This document shows, piece by piece, positions 35,727 to 43,390 of a stretch of DNA of 64,000 bases. How positions within the stretch are numbered: the stretch's first letter is position 1; each line of letters starts with the position of its first letter. The notes under the pieces are model-generated. The model had not been told where the DNA came from. It was given only the letters and a program-made list of their open reading frames with translations, and did not search any database. Made by a program: the position numbers and the translations under genes. The stretch comes from Natrinema sp031626495 (GTDB taxonomy: Archaea > Halobacteriota > Halobacteria > Halobacteriales > Natrialbaceae): contig NZ_JAMQOJ010000009.1 in the NCBI RefSeq assembly GCF_031626495.1, forward strand, positions 124,001 to 188,000, read 5' to 3'.

Positions 35727-36332
35727 ATGAATCGACGGCGAGCCGATACGGTAGTCGGTGGCCTGGTCGCTGCTGTCCTCATCATCGGCGGTGTGCTCAG
35801 CTGGCAAGCGTACCAGCAACAGCAAGCGTTCGAGCAGATGGGGTCGATGATGGGAACCTCGATGGGAGCAGTTCACGGCACGAATCCGCTCTGGTACGTC
35901 CTCGGAACCATCCTCGTCTCGGTCGTCATCGGCGGAGGATATCTGATGGTTCGCGACGACGTCACCAGCACGGAGGCGGTCGATCGACAAGGGAGCGATG
36001 TCTCGGATCAAATCGACCAGGAACGCTCTGATTTCGAATCCGAACCGTCGACCCAGACCGCTCAACCAGGTAACGGCATCAATCCAGAAACTCAGCCTCG
36101 GGCCCGCATACTGGACCTGTTGCCGGACGACGAACGCCGCATCCTCGAACCAGTTCTCTCCTCGCCGGGCATCACGCAAATCGAACTCCGGGATCGGTCG
36201 GATTTCTCGAAGAGCAAGGTGAGCCAGACGGTCAGCGCACTCGAGAAGCGTGGCTTGCTATACCGCGAACGTCAGGGGCGGACGTATCGAATCTACCCGA
36301 GCGAAGATCTGCGTCAGACCCACGAATCCTAG
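35727..36332 (+). CDS. Membrane-anchored wHTH transcription regulator with Met-rich external loop
   Basis: 201 residues from the ATG at 35727 (35700 is also in frame). Positive N-terminus NRRR, helix 1 (about 8-26), a short loop with EQMGSMMGTSMGAVHG (about 35-50), helix 2 (about 53-71), an acidic linker, then a C-terminal winged helix (about 125-195, SPGITQIELRDRSDFSKSKV and SALEKRGLLYRER). Topology by the positive-inside rule puts the Met-rich loop outside and the DNA-binding domain inside. Methionine clusters bind Cu(I)/Ag(I), so this could be a one-component sensor of external copper; that is an inference. Confidence 0.8.
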   Translation: MNRRRADTVVGGLVAAVLIIGGVLSWQAYQQQQAFEQMGSMMGTSMGAVHGTNPLWYVLGTILVSVVIGGGYLMVRDDVTSTEAVDRQGSDVSDQIDQERSDFESEPSTQTAQPGNGINPETQPRARILDLLPDDERRILEPVLSSPGITQIELRDRSDFSKSKVSQTVSALEKRGLLYRERQGRTYRIYPSEDLRQTHES

Positions 36333-36407
36333 CCGGTATCGCACTCAGACAGCAGTGGGTTCGCCAGCCAACGCTGCCGTCTCGCAGTCTGCGACTGGAT
36401 CGCGTGT

Positions 36408-37151
36408 TTAATCGGCAGCCTGTACCTGCCCCGTCGACTGACTTTGCCCCATCTCGGCGGGGTTCTTCATCCCCTCCTTCACGCCGAAGTAGACGAGGAT
36501 GGCGTTGACCGGGTACGCAAAGACGAACCCGACTGATAGCGAAAACGCCAGCGCTCCCCAGAACAGGAGATCAGAGATGTGGGCCTGACTGGCGATCAGC
36601 AGGTCTGTTCCGATAGCCGCGATCTCCATGATGGTGATGCTCGGCGTCTCGCTGTAGAGAGCGTCGAGCATCGCCTCGCCGAAGCCGACGCCCTCCTGCA
36701 TCAACGGCCCGACGGTGAGCGCGTACCCGAACAGGTACGCGAGCGCGAACGTTCCTGCAGCGACGAGGAGCGTACTCTGGAGTGCGAGCAGGCCCGCGAG
36801 GAGCGCGAACCCGAGTACTTCGCCAGCCCCACAGCCCGAATAACAGTGAGCGGTCGAGCGGAACCCGCGCCGCCAGAGCGAGTCGTGACTAATCTGGCTG
36901 CGTCCAGAGTACCAGTAGATGGCCAGGCCGAACGGGCCGGAGTAGAGGACGACCAGCGTCCAGACACCTTTCATCAGCGATGGCAGCGCCTGATTCCGCT
37001 CGCGGATGTCCCACCAGAGGGTGCCCACGGACGCGACGACGAACAGTGCCCAGACACCCATCACGAGCGGGTCCGACAAAATCGGTTTCATGACGTGACG
37101 AACCGGTGCGAGCGCGTGTTCGATTTGTGTGAGGAGTCCGTTGAGTGGCAT
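36408..37151 (-). CDS. DUF4396 family membrane protein
   Basis: 247 residues from the ATG at 37151 (a GTG two codons upstream is possible). Six or so helices. The family hallmark FRSTAHCYSGCGAGEVLG (about 99-116) has His and two Cys that could bind a metal, and later EIAAIGTDLL and AYPVNAILVYFGVKEGM are conserved. DUF4396 proteins occur in copper and other metal resistance clusters, but their activity is unknown. The gene is divergent from the small Met-rich protein gene at 37477. Confidence 0.85.
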   Translation of the reverse strand: MPLNGLLTQIEHALAPVRHVMKPILSDPLVMGVWALFVVASVGTLWWDIRERNQALPSLMKGVWTLVVLYSGPFGLAIYWYSGRSQISHDSLWRRGFRSTAHCYSGCGAGEVLGFALLAGLLALQSTLLVAAGTFALAYLFGYALTVGPLMQEGVGFGEAMLDALYSETPSITIMEIAAIGTDLLIASQAHISDLLFWGALAFSLSVGFVFAYPVNAILVYFGVKEGMKNPAEMGQSQSTGQVQAAD

Positions 37152-37476
37152 GGTCACTGGAAGTGGTGCGCGGTACGGAGCAGGATACTCCCGTCAGCCA
37201 ATCGATGGCCCGGTACAGGCACTGATAGGGGAGGAATACTTTCGGGAGTTGTGGTTAACATTCCAAAGCAAGCCCCACCGTCAGAGTCGGCCCCGCCGCG
37301 AACTGGAGACATTCGAGGCGGCCGCCCAGGTCCGGTGAATTCGATGGGGATGAACGTTCCACATCCTGAAAAACGATTAGAACGCCCTATACACGTTCTC
37401 GAACGTTCTCCTACGCGAATTCACACCCACGTAGATAACTCCCGAGCGGTTCTACGACTAACCGAGGAGAAAGACA
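37152..37476. other. Intergenic region with GAACGTTC repeats
   Basis: 325 nt between divergent metal-linked genes. ACGTTCTC occurs twice, at 37393-37400 and 37403-37410, with 10-bp spacing. A related gaacgttcc is at about 37351-37359. These could be regulator contacts for the 37477 gene. No protein-coding gene is recognised. Confidence 0.35.
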
Positions 37477-37773
37477 ATGACCAACTTCAAACTCGGCGGC
37501 TGGCTGCTCGTGGCGCTCGCGATCGTCGGACTCGCGTTCGCCGCTCCCGTGGTCAGCGCACACGGCACCGACACGACCACAGACGGTGCACCCACTGACA
37601 ATGCTACCGCCGATGACTGGGCGGCCTGGATGGAGGCGCAGATGACTGAGCACATGGGCCCGGGTAGCGTCGAGTGGATGGAGTCGCACATGGGTGTGAC
37701 CGTCGACGAGATGGCCCAGGACATGGCTGACGACGACTACAACGGCGGGATGTACGGACAGGGCCACTGCTGA
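37477..37773 (+). CDS. Secreted small Met/His/Asp-rich protein
   Basis: 98 residues. A signal peptide (about 1-27, GWLLVALAIVGLAFA, cleavage near VVSAHG) precedes a short acidic mature part containing MEAQMTEHMGPG, MESHMGVT and an end NGGMYGQGHC. The Met, His and the single C-terminal Cys are well placed to bind Cu(I) outside the cell. I know no named family. It heads the block of Met-rich SHOCT and copper genes running to 40257. Confidence 0.7.
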   Translation: MTNFKLGGWLLVALAIVGLAFAAPVVSAHGTDTTTDGAPTDNATADDWAAWMEAQMTEHMGPGSVEWMESHMGVTVDEMAQDMADDDYNGGMYGQGHC

Positions 37774-37830
37774 CGGCCCTGACCGTTTCGATCGCTTCGA
37801 CCGAATACCACGATTCACCAACGCAAGATA

Positions 37831-38184
37831 ATGACGCAACTCACTACACACATCGGACGCACTGCTCGTCGATTCGCGCTACTCGCCGTCCCACTGCTGG
37901 TCGCAGCGACTGGAACAGCTGCTGCCCACGGCGGCGGGAGCTACGGCGGCGGCATGATGGGGGGTGACTGGGGCCTCTTCGGCGGAGCGATGGGGCTCTG
38001 GGGTCTCCTCTGGATGGGGCTCCTCATCGCCGTCCCGCTCTACCTCGTCTATGCGCTCCTCAACCGAGGATCCGGTGGGACCGAAGAGCAGTCGCTGTCG
38101 GTACTCCGTGAGCGCTACGCCCGCGGGGAGCTCTCGGACGACGAATTCGATCGACAGCGAAAACAGCTCGAACGTACCGGATGA
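37831..38184 (+). CDS. Met/Gly-rich membrane protein with SHOCT domain
   Basis: 117 residues. N-terminal signal or helix (about 15-33), a Gly/Met-rich stretch SYGGGMMGGDWG (about 39-50), a second helix (about 52-77), and a cytosolic SHOCT tail LRERYARGELSDDEF (about 91-105). SHOCT domains are short C-terminal oligomerisation or anchoring modules. Related proteins here are at 38700, 39505 (fused to a cupredoxin) and 43391. The Met/Gly stretch on the outer face may bind copper; that is an inference. Confidence 0.82.
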   Translation: MTQLTTHIGRTARRFALLAVPLLVAATGTAAAHGGGSYGGGMMGGDWGLFGGAMGLWGLLWMGLLIAVPLYLVYALLNRGSGGTEEQSLSVLRERYARGELSDDEFDRQRKQLERTG

Positions 38185-38253
38185 CCGGAACCGCTGCTGT
38201 TCCAACCGGTGCACCACACTTCCAACGCTCGCCGTTGCGGCACCCAACCGTTA

Positions 38254-38269
38254 ACCCCGTAGACGGGGT
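38254..38269. promoter_or_regulatory. Inverted repeat just upstream of the DUF302 gene
   Basis: ACCCCGT and ACGGGGT are exact inverse copies separated by AG and end 10 nt before the ATG at 38280. The site could be an operator overlapping the transcription start or a 5' mRNA hairpin. Confidence 0.35.
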
Positions 38270-38279
38270 ATGATACTTC

Positions 38280-38696
38280 ATGGAATACACAATACAGACT
38301 TCAGTCACCGGTGAGTTCGACGACGTCGTCGACACGACGATTGCGGCGCTCAAAGACGAAGGATTCGGCGTCCTCTGTGACATCGACGTCCAAGCGACGC
38401 TCGAGGAGAAACTCGGCGAGGAGTTTCGACAGTACCGCATCCTCGGTGCGTGCAACCCGGGGCTGGCACACGAGGGCCTGAACGAAGAGATCGAACTCGG
38501 CGCACTCCTCCCGTGTAACGTCATCGTCTACGAAACCGACGACGGCGAGGTCATGGTGAGTGCCGTCGACCCACAACAGCTCGTCGGCATCGCCGACAAC
38601 GAGGCACTCGACTCGATCGCGAACGAGGTCCACGACCGGTTCGAACGCGTTCTCGTCAGTGTCGCGGACGAACTCGAATCATCGACGGAAATCTGA
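38280..38696 (+). CDS. DUF302 family protein
   Basis: 138 residues, no signal peptide. The DUF302 core includes ALKDEGFGVLCDIDVQATLE (about 22-41), the RILGACNPGLAHEGL segment (about 57-71) with the conserved Cys-Asn-Pro, and LLPCNVIVYETDDG (about 78-91). The family folds as a small alpha-beta domain and is often found in copper, arsenic and sulfur-stress clusters. The two conserved Cys suggest thiol or metal chemistry. It is followed 3 nt later by a SHOCT protein gene, hence a likely operon. Confidence 0.9.
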   Translation: MEYTIQTSVTGEFDDVVDTTIAALKDEGFGVLCDIDVQATLEEKLGEEFRQYRILGACNPGLAHEGLNEEIELGALLPCNVIVYETDDGEVMVSAVDPQQLVGIADNEALDSIANEVHDRFERVLVSVADELESSTEI

Positions 38697-38699
38697 ACC

Positions 38700-39053
38700 A
38701 TGACATCATCAAACCAACTCGACACCACAACCATCGTCCTCCTCATCCTCGGGGCGATCATTGTCCTCCCCTTGCTCACGATGGGGATGGGATTCGGCGG
38801 GATGATGGGATACGGTGGAATGATGGGTGGATACGGGACGACCAGTGGCTGGTGGCCACTCGTCGGGATGCTCGTCCAGCTGGTCTTCCTCCTCCTCCTG
38901 CTTGGTGGCGGATATCTCGTCTTCCGTCGCGTGACGGCATCGCAGTCGTCGCGGAATCCCGCAATGGAGGAGCTGCGTATGGCATACGCCCGCGGAGATC
39001 TCACCGAGGAAGAGTTCGAGGCGCGTCGGAACAAGCTCGAACGCTCGGAGTGA
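38700..39053 (+). CDS. Met/Gly-rich membrane protein with SHOCT domain
   Basis: 117 residues. Helix 1 (about 10-27), then GFGGMMGYGGMMGGYG (about 32-47), helix 2 (about 53-78), then the SHOCT tail LRMAYARGDLTEEEF (about 94-108). Same plan as the proteins at 37831 and 43391. It starts 3 nt after the DUF302 stop, so both are made from one mRNA. The methionines are arranged as M-M-x-x-G repeats that could bind Cu(I). Confidence 0.82.
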   Translation: MTSSNQLDTTTIVLLILGAIIVLPLLTMGMGFGGMMGYGGMMGGYGTTSGWWPLVGMLVQLVFLLLLLGGGYLVFRRVTASQSSRNPAMEELRMAYARGDLTEEEFEARRNKLERSE

Positions 39054-39094
39054 CGGTCCGACCACCAACCTCCGGCGTTACTCACGTCCGCCCC

Positions 39095-39109
39095 CTTGGA
39101 ATCCGGAAT
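39095..39109. promoter_or_regulatory. Weak operator-like site upstream of the thioredoxin gene
   Basis: CTTGGAATCCGGAAT keeps the GAATC core, but only about 9 of 13 positions of the shared pattern. It lies about 68-82 nt upstream of the ATG at 39177. It may be a relic or chance match. Confidence 0.2.
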
Positions 39110-39176
39110 CTGTGACCCTCACAGCTTTCGGATGTAAATAGAAATGTGCTAAAGGCACAAGACCATACTAGCTACT

Positions 39177-39485
39177 ATGACGGAAGTTATCCTGTTCACG
39201 CAGGAGACCTGTGGAGCGTGCGCAACGCAACGAGAGAAAAACGAGGGCCTCGAAGATGCGTATCCGGGTGTCAAGTTCCGGGAGGTCGACATTCAGACCG
39301 ATCTGGAGACGGCCGAAGAGTACGGTGTCCGAAAGACGCCAACGACGCTCGTGTATGCGAACGGGGAACAGACGGCCGAGTTCATCGGCATCGTCGACCG
39401 GGACGAATTGGAGGCTGCCATCGAGAGCGCCGGCCAGCAATCGCCCGGACTCGCGAACCGGCTCGCCAGCATCATCCGTGGATAA
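39177..39485 (+). CDS. Thioredoxin/glutaredoxin-like protein
   Basis: 102 residues. The active site CGAC is at residues 12-15 after a first strand (EVILFTQET), and the cis-Pro segment is VRKTPTTLVYANGEQ near 59-73. There is no signal peptide, so it acts in the cytosol. It probably reduces disulfides or handles metal-thiol exchange under copper stress. It is followed 19 nt later by the cupredoxin-SHOCT fusion gene, so the two are likely co-transcribed. Confidence 0.9.
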   Translation: MTEVILFTQETCGACATQREKNEGLEDAYPGVKFREVDIQTDLETAEEYGVRKTPTTLVYANGEQTAEFIGIVDRDELEAAIESAGQQSPGLANRLASIIRG

Positions 39486-39504
39486 CAGAAGCCAACCAGC
39501 TACA

Positions 39505-40257
39505 ATGACAGACTACAGTAGACGCCAGTTCCTGGGAGCGCTCGGTGCTGGCACAGTCGCGAGTGCGGGATTCACCCAACCAGTCGCCGCACAGGAGACG
39601 TCCGTCGTGAAGATGGGCAACAACTACTTCGACCCGATCGGACTCCACGTCGAACCCGGCACGACCGTTCGCTTCGAGCTAGCGGCCGGAGCCCACTCGG
39701 CGACCGCCTACGAGGACCGGATTCCATCCGACGCCAGCGCATTCGACAGCGGGACCATCTCGCAGGGGAGCTTCGAGCACACGTTCGAAGAGCCAGGCAC
39801 GTACGACTACTACTGCATCCCGCACAAGACGGTCGGCATGGTCGGTCGCATCGTCGTTGGTAGCCCTGGCGGTCCAGCTGAAGACAGCCCGATACCGGAC
39901 GGCGAGGTCCCCGACAGCGAGACGATTGTTCAGAACGGCGCCGTGGCCATCGGCTCGGACGTCGACGGAAGCGGGAGCACCGATAGCGGCATGATGGGGC
40001 CCGGCGGAGGGGGCATGATGGGTGGCTCGAGGGGCGGATGGGGCGGCGTCCCGTTCGTCGGCGGGGCACTCGGAATGCTGGGACTGATCGGTGGACTCCT
40101 CTACTGGGCACTGGGTCGAGGTGACGCTCCTTCCCGGAGTGATACGTCTGCGATGGAAACCCTCCAACGCCGTTACGCACGAGGTGAGATCGACGAAGAA
40201 GAGTTCCAGCAGCGTCGTGAACGGTTGGAGGACAGGCAAGACGACCGTTCCCTGTGA
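39505..40257 (+). CDS. Blue copper protein fused to a membrane helix and SHOCT tail
   Basis: 250 residues from the ATG at 39505. Tat signal SRRQFLGALGAG, cleavage near PVAAQE, cupredoxin domain about 28-125 with ligands His (AGAHSAT), Cys/His (YYCIPHK) and a normal axial Met (TVGMVGR). A linker with GMMGPGGGGMMGG (about 165-177) leads to a membrane helix (about 188-207) and a cytosolic SHOCT tail LQRRYARGEIDEEEF. It joins in one chain two families seen separately here: the cupredoxin at 14917 and the SHOCT proteins. Likely an external electron or copper carrier anchored in the membrane. Confidence 0.9.
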   Translation: MTDYSRRQFLGALGAGTVASAGFTQPVAAQETSVVKMGNNYFDPIGLHVEPGTTVRFELAAGAHSATAYEDRIPSDASAFDSGTISQGSFEHTFEEPGTYDYYCIPHKTVGMVGRIVVGSPGGPAEDSPIPDGEVPDSETIVQNGAVAIGSDVDGSGSTDSGMMGPGGGGMMGGSRGGWGGVPFVGGALGMLGLIGGLLYWALGRGDAPSRSDTSAMETLQRRYARGEIDEEEFQQRRERLEDRQDDRSL

Positions 40258-40335
40258 GGGGAGTCAACAAACCCCTTCGGGGAGACGTCTGTAAATTCGT
40301 CCGTCTGCGGAGGTTGCCCTCTTTCGATTGCGTCG

Positions 40336-41088
40336 TCACGTCGCTCGAGTTCCTCGGTAGTACACCCAAATAGCGAGGAGTCCGACGACGAGGAGGTAGC
40401 CGAATCCCCAACCGAGCGACATAGCAGTATCGAGGTCCGTCGTGAGTCCGGTATCGACCATCACCCGGACAGGATGATACCCTGGGAAGAGTTTCATCCA
40501 CCACTCGGGTTCCGACTGGACGAACAGCGGGTCCTGGAAGAGACCGATGTCGATCATCGGGAGGATCAACATGATCCACAGGCCGGCCAGACGGTTGAAG
40601 ACGGCGCCGACGAGCATCCCAATAAGTCCGTAGGTAACTGAAAGGATGACCATCGCGGCGACGAACCACCACAGCTGTTCGGGCTGGAAGTCAACGAGCA
40701 TCACGCCCACGGAAACGCCGACAACGACAAGCGTGATCACGGCGAGGACGCCGAACCGTGCGGCGATAACCTCGCGGGCGCGATAGCCGACAACCGCGAG
40801 GCGGCCGTCCGTATCTCTCGCCTCGCGCATCAGGAACAGGCCGGCCAAGCCAGCGATAAACGAGCTCGTGATCGGTGTCATGATCACGCCATGGACCTCG
40901 GGCATCCCTCGCATCACGGTCGTCGTCTCGCCGTCGACGAGCGTCCGGACCGGCATTTGGACGTCCTGGGTGACCGCAAAGGCGAGCGTGATGAACGACA
41001 CTGGGAGAATCACCAGGAGCGCCACGAGGACGTAGTTACGGGCGTGTTCCCGGAGCCCGATACCGAACGCCGTGGCCGTTCGATTCAC
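40336..41088 (-). CDS. ABC-2 type transporter permease (second subunit)
   Basis: 250 residues from the GTG at 41088. That start is chosen because GTGA overlaps the stop of the upstream permease gene (41085-41088) and the longer open frame upstream is the out-of-frame image of that gene. Six helices in the ABC-2 arrangement; ITSSFIAGLAGLFLMREARDTD near residue 74 is the conserved coupling region. With the permease at 41085 and the ATPase at 41815 it forms a complete exporter. The substrate is unknown; NosY-like permeases of copper enzyme maturation have a similar form. Confidence 0.86.
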   Translation of the reverse strand: MNRTATAFGIGLREHARNYVLVALLVILPVSFITLAFAVTQDVQMPVRTLVDGETTTVMRGMPEVHGVIMTPITSSFIAGLAGLFLMREARDTDGRLAVVGYRAREVIAARFGVLAVITLVVVGVSVGVMLVDFQPEQLWWFVAAMVILSVTYGLIGMLVGAVFNRLAGLWIMLILPMIDIGLFQDPLFVQSEPEWWMKLFPGYHPVRVMVDTGLTTDLDTAMSLGWGFGYLLVVGLLAIWVYYRGTRAT

Positions 41089-41822
41089 GCTGACCACCCC
41101 CCAGACGTGCGCATCGTCGCACCGAATACGGCAGTCACGAGGACGAGCAACACGAGAACGTATCCGCCAACGAAGGCGAGGTCGCCCGCCGCGAACGTGC
41201 CGTCGAAGACGGCCGACTGGAGAAGTTCTTTCGGATGATACAGCGGGAAGTACTGGACGAAGTCGGGGACATCCGCGGCGAGCGGGCTGTCGCCACTGAG
41301 GAACGCGTCCATCATCGCGAGGAACACGACGACGAGCGACCCCTCGAACAGCCGCGGAAGCACTGCGCCGACGAGCGCACCGAGGAAGGCGTAGACGACG
41401 CCCGCGAGCGCGAGGAACGCGAACACGAGCAGCGGTGCCTCGGGTTCGACGGTCAGCCAGAGGACCCCGAAGTTCACCCCCGCGACGACAATCGTGACAC
41501 CCGCGAGAGTCGCCAGCCGCGTCGCAAGTAACGTCCTCGGCGAGTACCCGGTCTGGACGAGCCGTCGGTCGGCCTCCCGGGCACTGATCATCTGGACCAG
41601 ACCCATCAGCCCAGCGATGATGGCGACGCCGAAGATTGCGCCGAGGACGCGCCCGAGATCGAGCGGAATCGCCTCGACGGTCGGCATCGGCGGTAGCCCC
41701 GCCATCGCCTGTCCCCACCCCTCGATGACCACGAGCGGCAGCACCAGCGCGAGGACCACGTTCAGGGGCGTCCTGAGGAACGTCCTAACGTTTGATCGAA
41801 TGCCCACGGCGAACCTATTCAT
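41085..41822 (-). CDS. ABC-2 type transporter permease (first subunit)
   Basis: 245 residues. Six helices, with VAIIAGLMGLVQMISAREAD near residues 53-72 as the conserved cytosolic segment after helix 2. It is similar in size and layout to the second permease subunit, so the exporter is probably a heterodimer. The ATG overlaps the ATPase stop region by 8 bp (41815-41822). The substrate is not evident. Confidence 0.86.
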   Translation of the reverse strand: MNRFAVGIRSNVRTFLRTPLNVVLALVLPLVVIEGWGQAMAGLPPMPTVEAIPLDLGRVLGAIFGVAIIAGLMGLVQMISAREADRRLVQTGYSPRTLLATRLATLAGVTIVVAGVNFGVLWLTVEPEAPLLVFAFLALAGVVYAFLGALVGAVLPRLFEGSLVVVFLAMMDAFLSGDSPLAADVPDFVQYFPLYHPKELLQSAVFDGTFAAGDLAFVGGYVLVLLVLVTAVFGATMRTSGGWSA

Positions 41823-42540
41823 CGTCTCCCTCCCGGTCGCTTCGGAGTTCGCTCTCAGTTTCGTCGTCGGTCACGTCGTGAACCAGTCCGTTCCGCACCT
41901 CGAAGACGCGGTCGAGGCGACTCCGTTCCTCGATGAGGTGAGAGATCATGACGACGGCAGTGCCGTCGTCCGCGAGGTCCTGTGCCATGTCCCAGAATCG
42001 CAGGTAAGTCTCCCAGTCGAACCCGGTGTAGGGTTCGTCGAGCATGAGAACGTCCGGGTCGTGCATCAACGCGATGCTGAGGTTGACCTTCTGTCGGTTC
42101 CCACCGCTAAGCTGGTCGACCCGGTAGTCAAGGTACTGCTCGAAGTCGAGTTCGTCCGCCAGTCTTTGCTTCGCCGCGTCGATCTCCTCGCGACTCATCC
42201 CGTACCCGGCGCCGAAGAGCCGGAAGGTTTCAGAGACGGTCAACCGATCGTAGAGCAGGGGTTCCTGCGGACACCATCCGACGGTTCCATACCGTTCGAC
42301 CGTGCCCGCGTCGTGGTCGAGAACCCCGACGAGAATCTTCATCAGCGTGGACTTGCCCGACCCATTCTCGCCGACGATGCCGACGATCTCGCCGGCACGG
42401 ACCTCGATATCCGCACCGGTGAGAACGGGCGTCGACCGTCCCAACGGAAGTCGTGACCCGTAGGTTTTCTCGAGAACGTTGCCTCGAACGAGCGTCTTGC
42501 TACCATCGACCGTCTCCGTGGGCGCCGTGGTCATTTCCAT
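41815..42540 (-). CDS. ABC transporter ATP-binding protein
   Basis: 241 residues. Walker A GENGSGKST near residues 56-64, Q-loop GWCPQEP, signature LSGGNRQK near 143-150, Walker B VLMLDEPYTGFDWET near 163-177 and the switch His in MISHL. This is the ATPase of a drug/lipid/NosF-like exporter and works with the two overlapping permease genes downstream. Its promoter has a perfect shared-type palindrome (42578-42592) 38 nt upstream of the start, which ties the exporter to the same regulon as the stress and metal genes. Confidence 0.94.
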   Translation of the reverse strand: MEMTTAPTETVDGSKTLVRGNVLEKTYGSRLPLGRSTPVLTGADIEVRAGEIVGIVGENGSGKSTLMKILVGVLDHDAGTVERYGTVGWCPQEPLLYDRLTVSETFRLFGAGYGMSREEIDAAKQRLADELDFEQYLDYRVDQLSGGNRQKVNLSIALMHDPDVLMLDEPYTGFDWETYLRFWDMAQDLADDGTAVVMISHLIEERSRLDRVFEVRNGLVHDVTDDETESELRSDREGDDE

Positions 42541-42577
42541 ACGTGGAAAGACGTTCTACTCATTCAATCGAATTGTT

Positions 42578-42592
42578 GTTAAGAATCGAAAG
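42578..42592. promoter_or_regulatory. Putative operator upstream of the ABC exporter operon
   Basis: GTTAAGAATCGAAAG fits STTWnGAATCnAAAS at all 13 fixed positions. It is 14 of 15 bases identical to the site at 13149 and begins 38 nt upstream of the start at 42540. Confidence 0.55.
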
Positions 42593-42778
42593 TTAACCCC
42601 GTCAAATTACCCTGAGATCGGGTTGTATCACGAAGAGAGCAATGGATAGCCAACGATTTGGCATTCCTTTTGTCTCCAAACAGGAGTAGACTTGGTCGGT
42701 AGCCGTCATGAAAATCAGACATCTATCAGGCCCCGAACATAGTGTTGATGCGGTTTTCAAGTCAAGGTTCGAGTATCC

Positions 42779-42943
42779 ATGGTTCAGTGCTACATCTGTG
42801 ACTCGGAATGCGCTCGCGACGATGAGGTGTTCGTCTGCGAGCACTGCGGGATCTCCTGCCACCGACACTGTATGGCGGAATACGACACCGATGTCTGCCC
42901 GAAGTGTGTCGGCGAGCCGATGATCGGAGCGATCGAGTTCTAG
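42779..42943 (+). CDS. Small treble-clef/RING-like zinc finger protein
   Basis: 54 residues (ATG 42779, TAG 42941-42943). Metal ligands occur in regular pairs: CYICDSEC, VFVCEHCGISCHRHC and VCPKC, giving the C-x2-C, C-x2-C, H-x2-C, C-x2-C pattern of a cross-braced zinc finger. No DNA-binding or enzyme domain is attached, so it is probably a protein-interaction module. The pattern cannot easily arise by chance. It is followed 100 nt later by another small Cys-rich protein gene. Function unknown. Confidence 0.72.
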   Translation: MVQCYICDSECARDDEVFVCEHCGISCHRHCMAEYDTDVCPKCVGEPMIGAIEF

Positions 42944-43042
42944 TCGTTCCTTGTCACTCACACACCGCCTTCAGCCCGGAGGCGGAGTATATCGATGGTC
43001 AGCTGGCGAAATGCGTTTTTGACTCGTGCCCGTAGCACAGGT

Positions 43043-43264
43043 ATGTCTACGACCGTCGAACTCCCCAACGTTGATGAGACGTGCGCCTACTGCAGGTCGC
43101 GTATCTTCGACCACGACCCGATCTGTGTGCGCGACTGTACCGACGACTGCGGGTCGCCGACCTACTTCTGCAACTACGCGTGTCTCTCGACCTACGTTGA
43201 CGAAAACAACTTGACGACTGGCAACGCGTGTGAGTGGTCGCCCGACGACCCCGACTGCTGCTGA
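43043..43264 (+). CDS. Small Cys-rich zinc-finger protein
   Basis: 73 residues from the ATG at 43043 (an in-frame upstream start is less likely). Cysteines occur as TCAYCRS, PICVRDCTDDCGSP, YFCNYACLSTYV and the C-terminal DCC. The FCNYAC-x-S segment resembles the second half of TRASH-like fingers, suggesting zinc or copper binding. Similar small proteins are frequent in haloarchaea, without a known function. It lies between the 54-residue zinc finger and a SHOCT gene, and an imperfect hairpin (CCGCCT/AGGCGG, 42965-42985) is about 60 nt upstream. Confidence 0.75.
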   Translation: MSTTVELPNVDETCAYCRSRIFDHDPICVRDCTDDCGSPTYFCNYACLSTYVDENNLTTGNACEWSPDDPDCC

Positions 43265-43390
43265 GTGGATTCGCCCCAAGCAAGACACAGAGCGACGTAT
43301 TAGCCGCCACCCAACCTAGGAACCACCAACGGAGCAGTACTGGCCGTCCAACTTTATGAATGCAGCCAACGAAGTCCGTAGTGGTTCACT

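Noticed and set aside
35466..36179. A 237-codon minus-strand frame across the wHTH regulator
   Set aside because: Most of it is the antisense of the wHTH gene. Only its C-terminal third shows a membrane-like start (35693), reported separately as a frameshifted small gene.
40272..40284. CCCCTTCGGGG hairpin after the cupredoxin-SHOCT gene
   Set aside because: Short stem without a T-run; too weak to call a terminator.
40336..41718. A 460-codon reading of the second ABC permease
   Set aside because: The first 210 codons are an Arg/Gly-rich out-of-frame image of the first permease. The GTG at 41088 overlaps its stop and begins the real helices.
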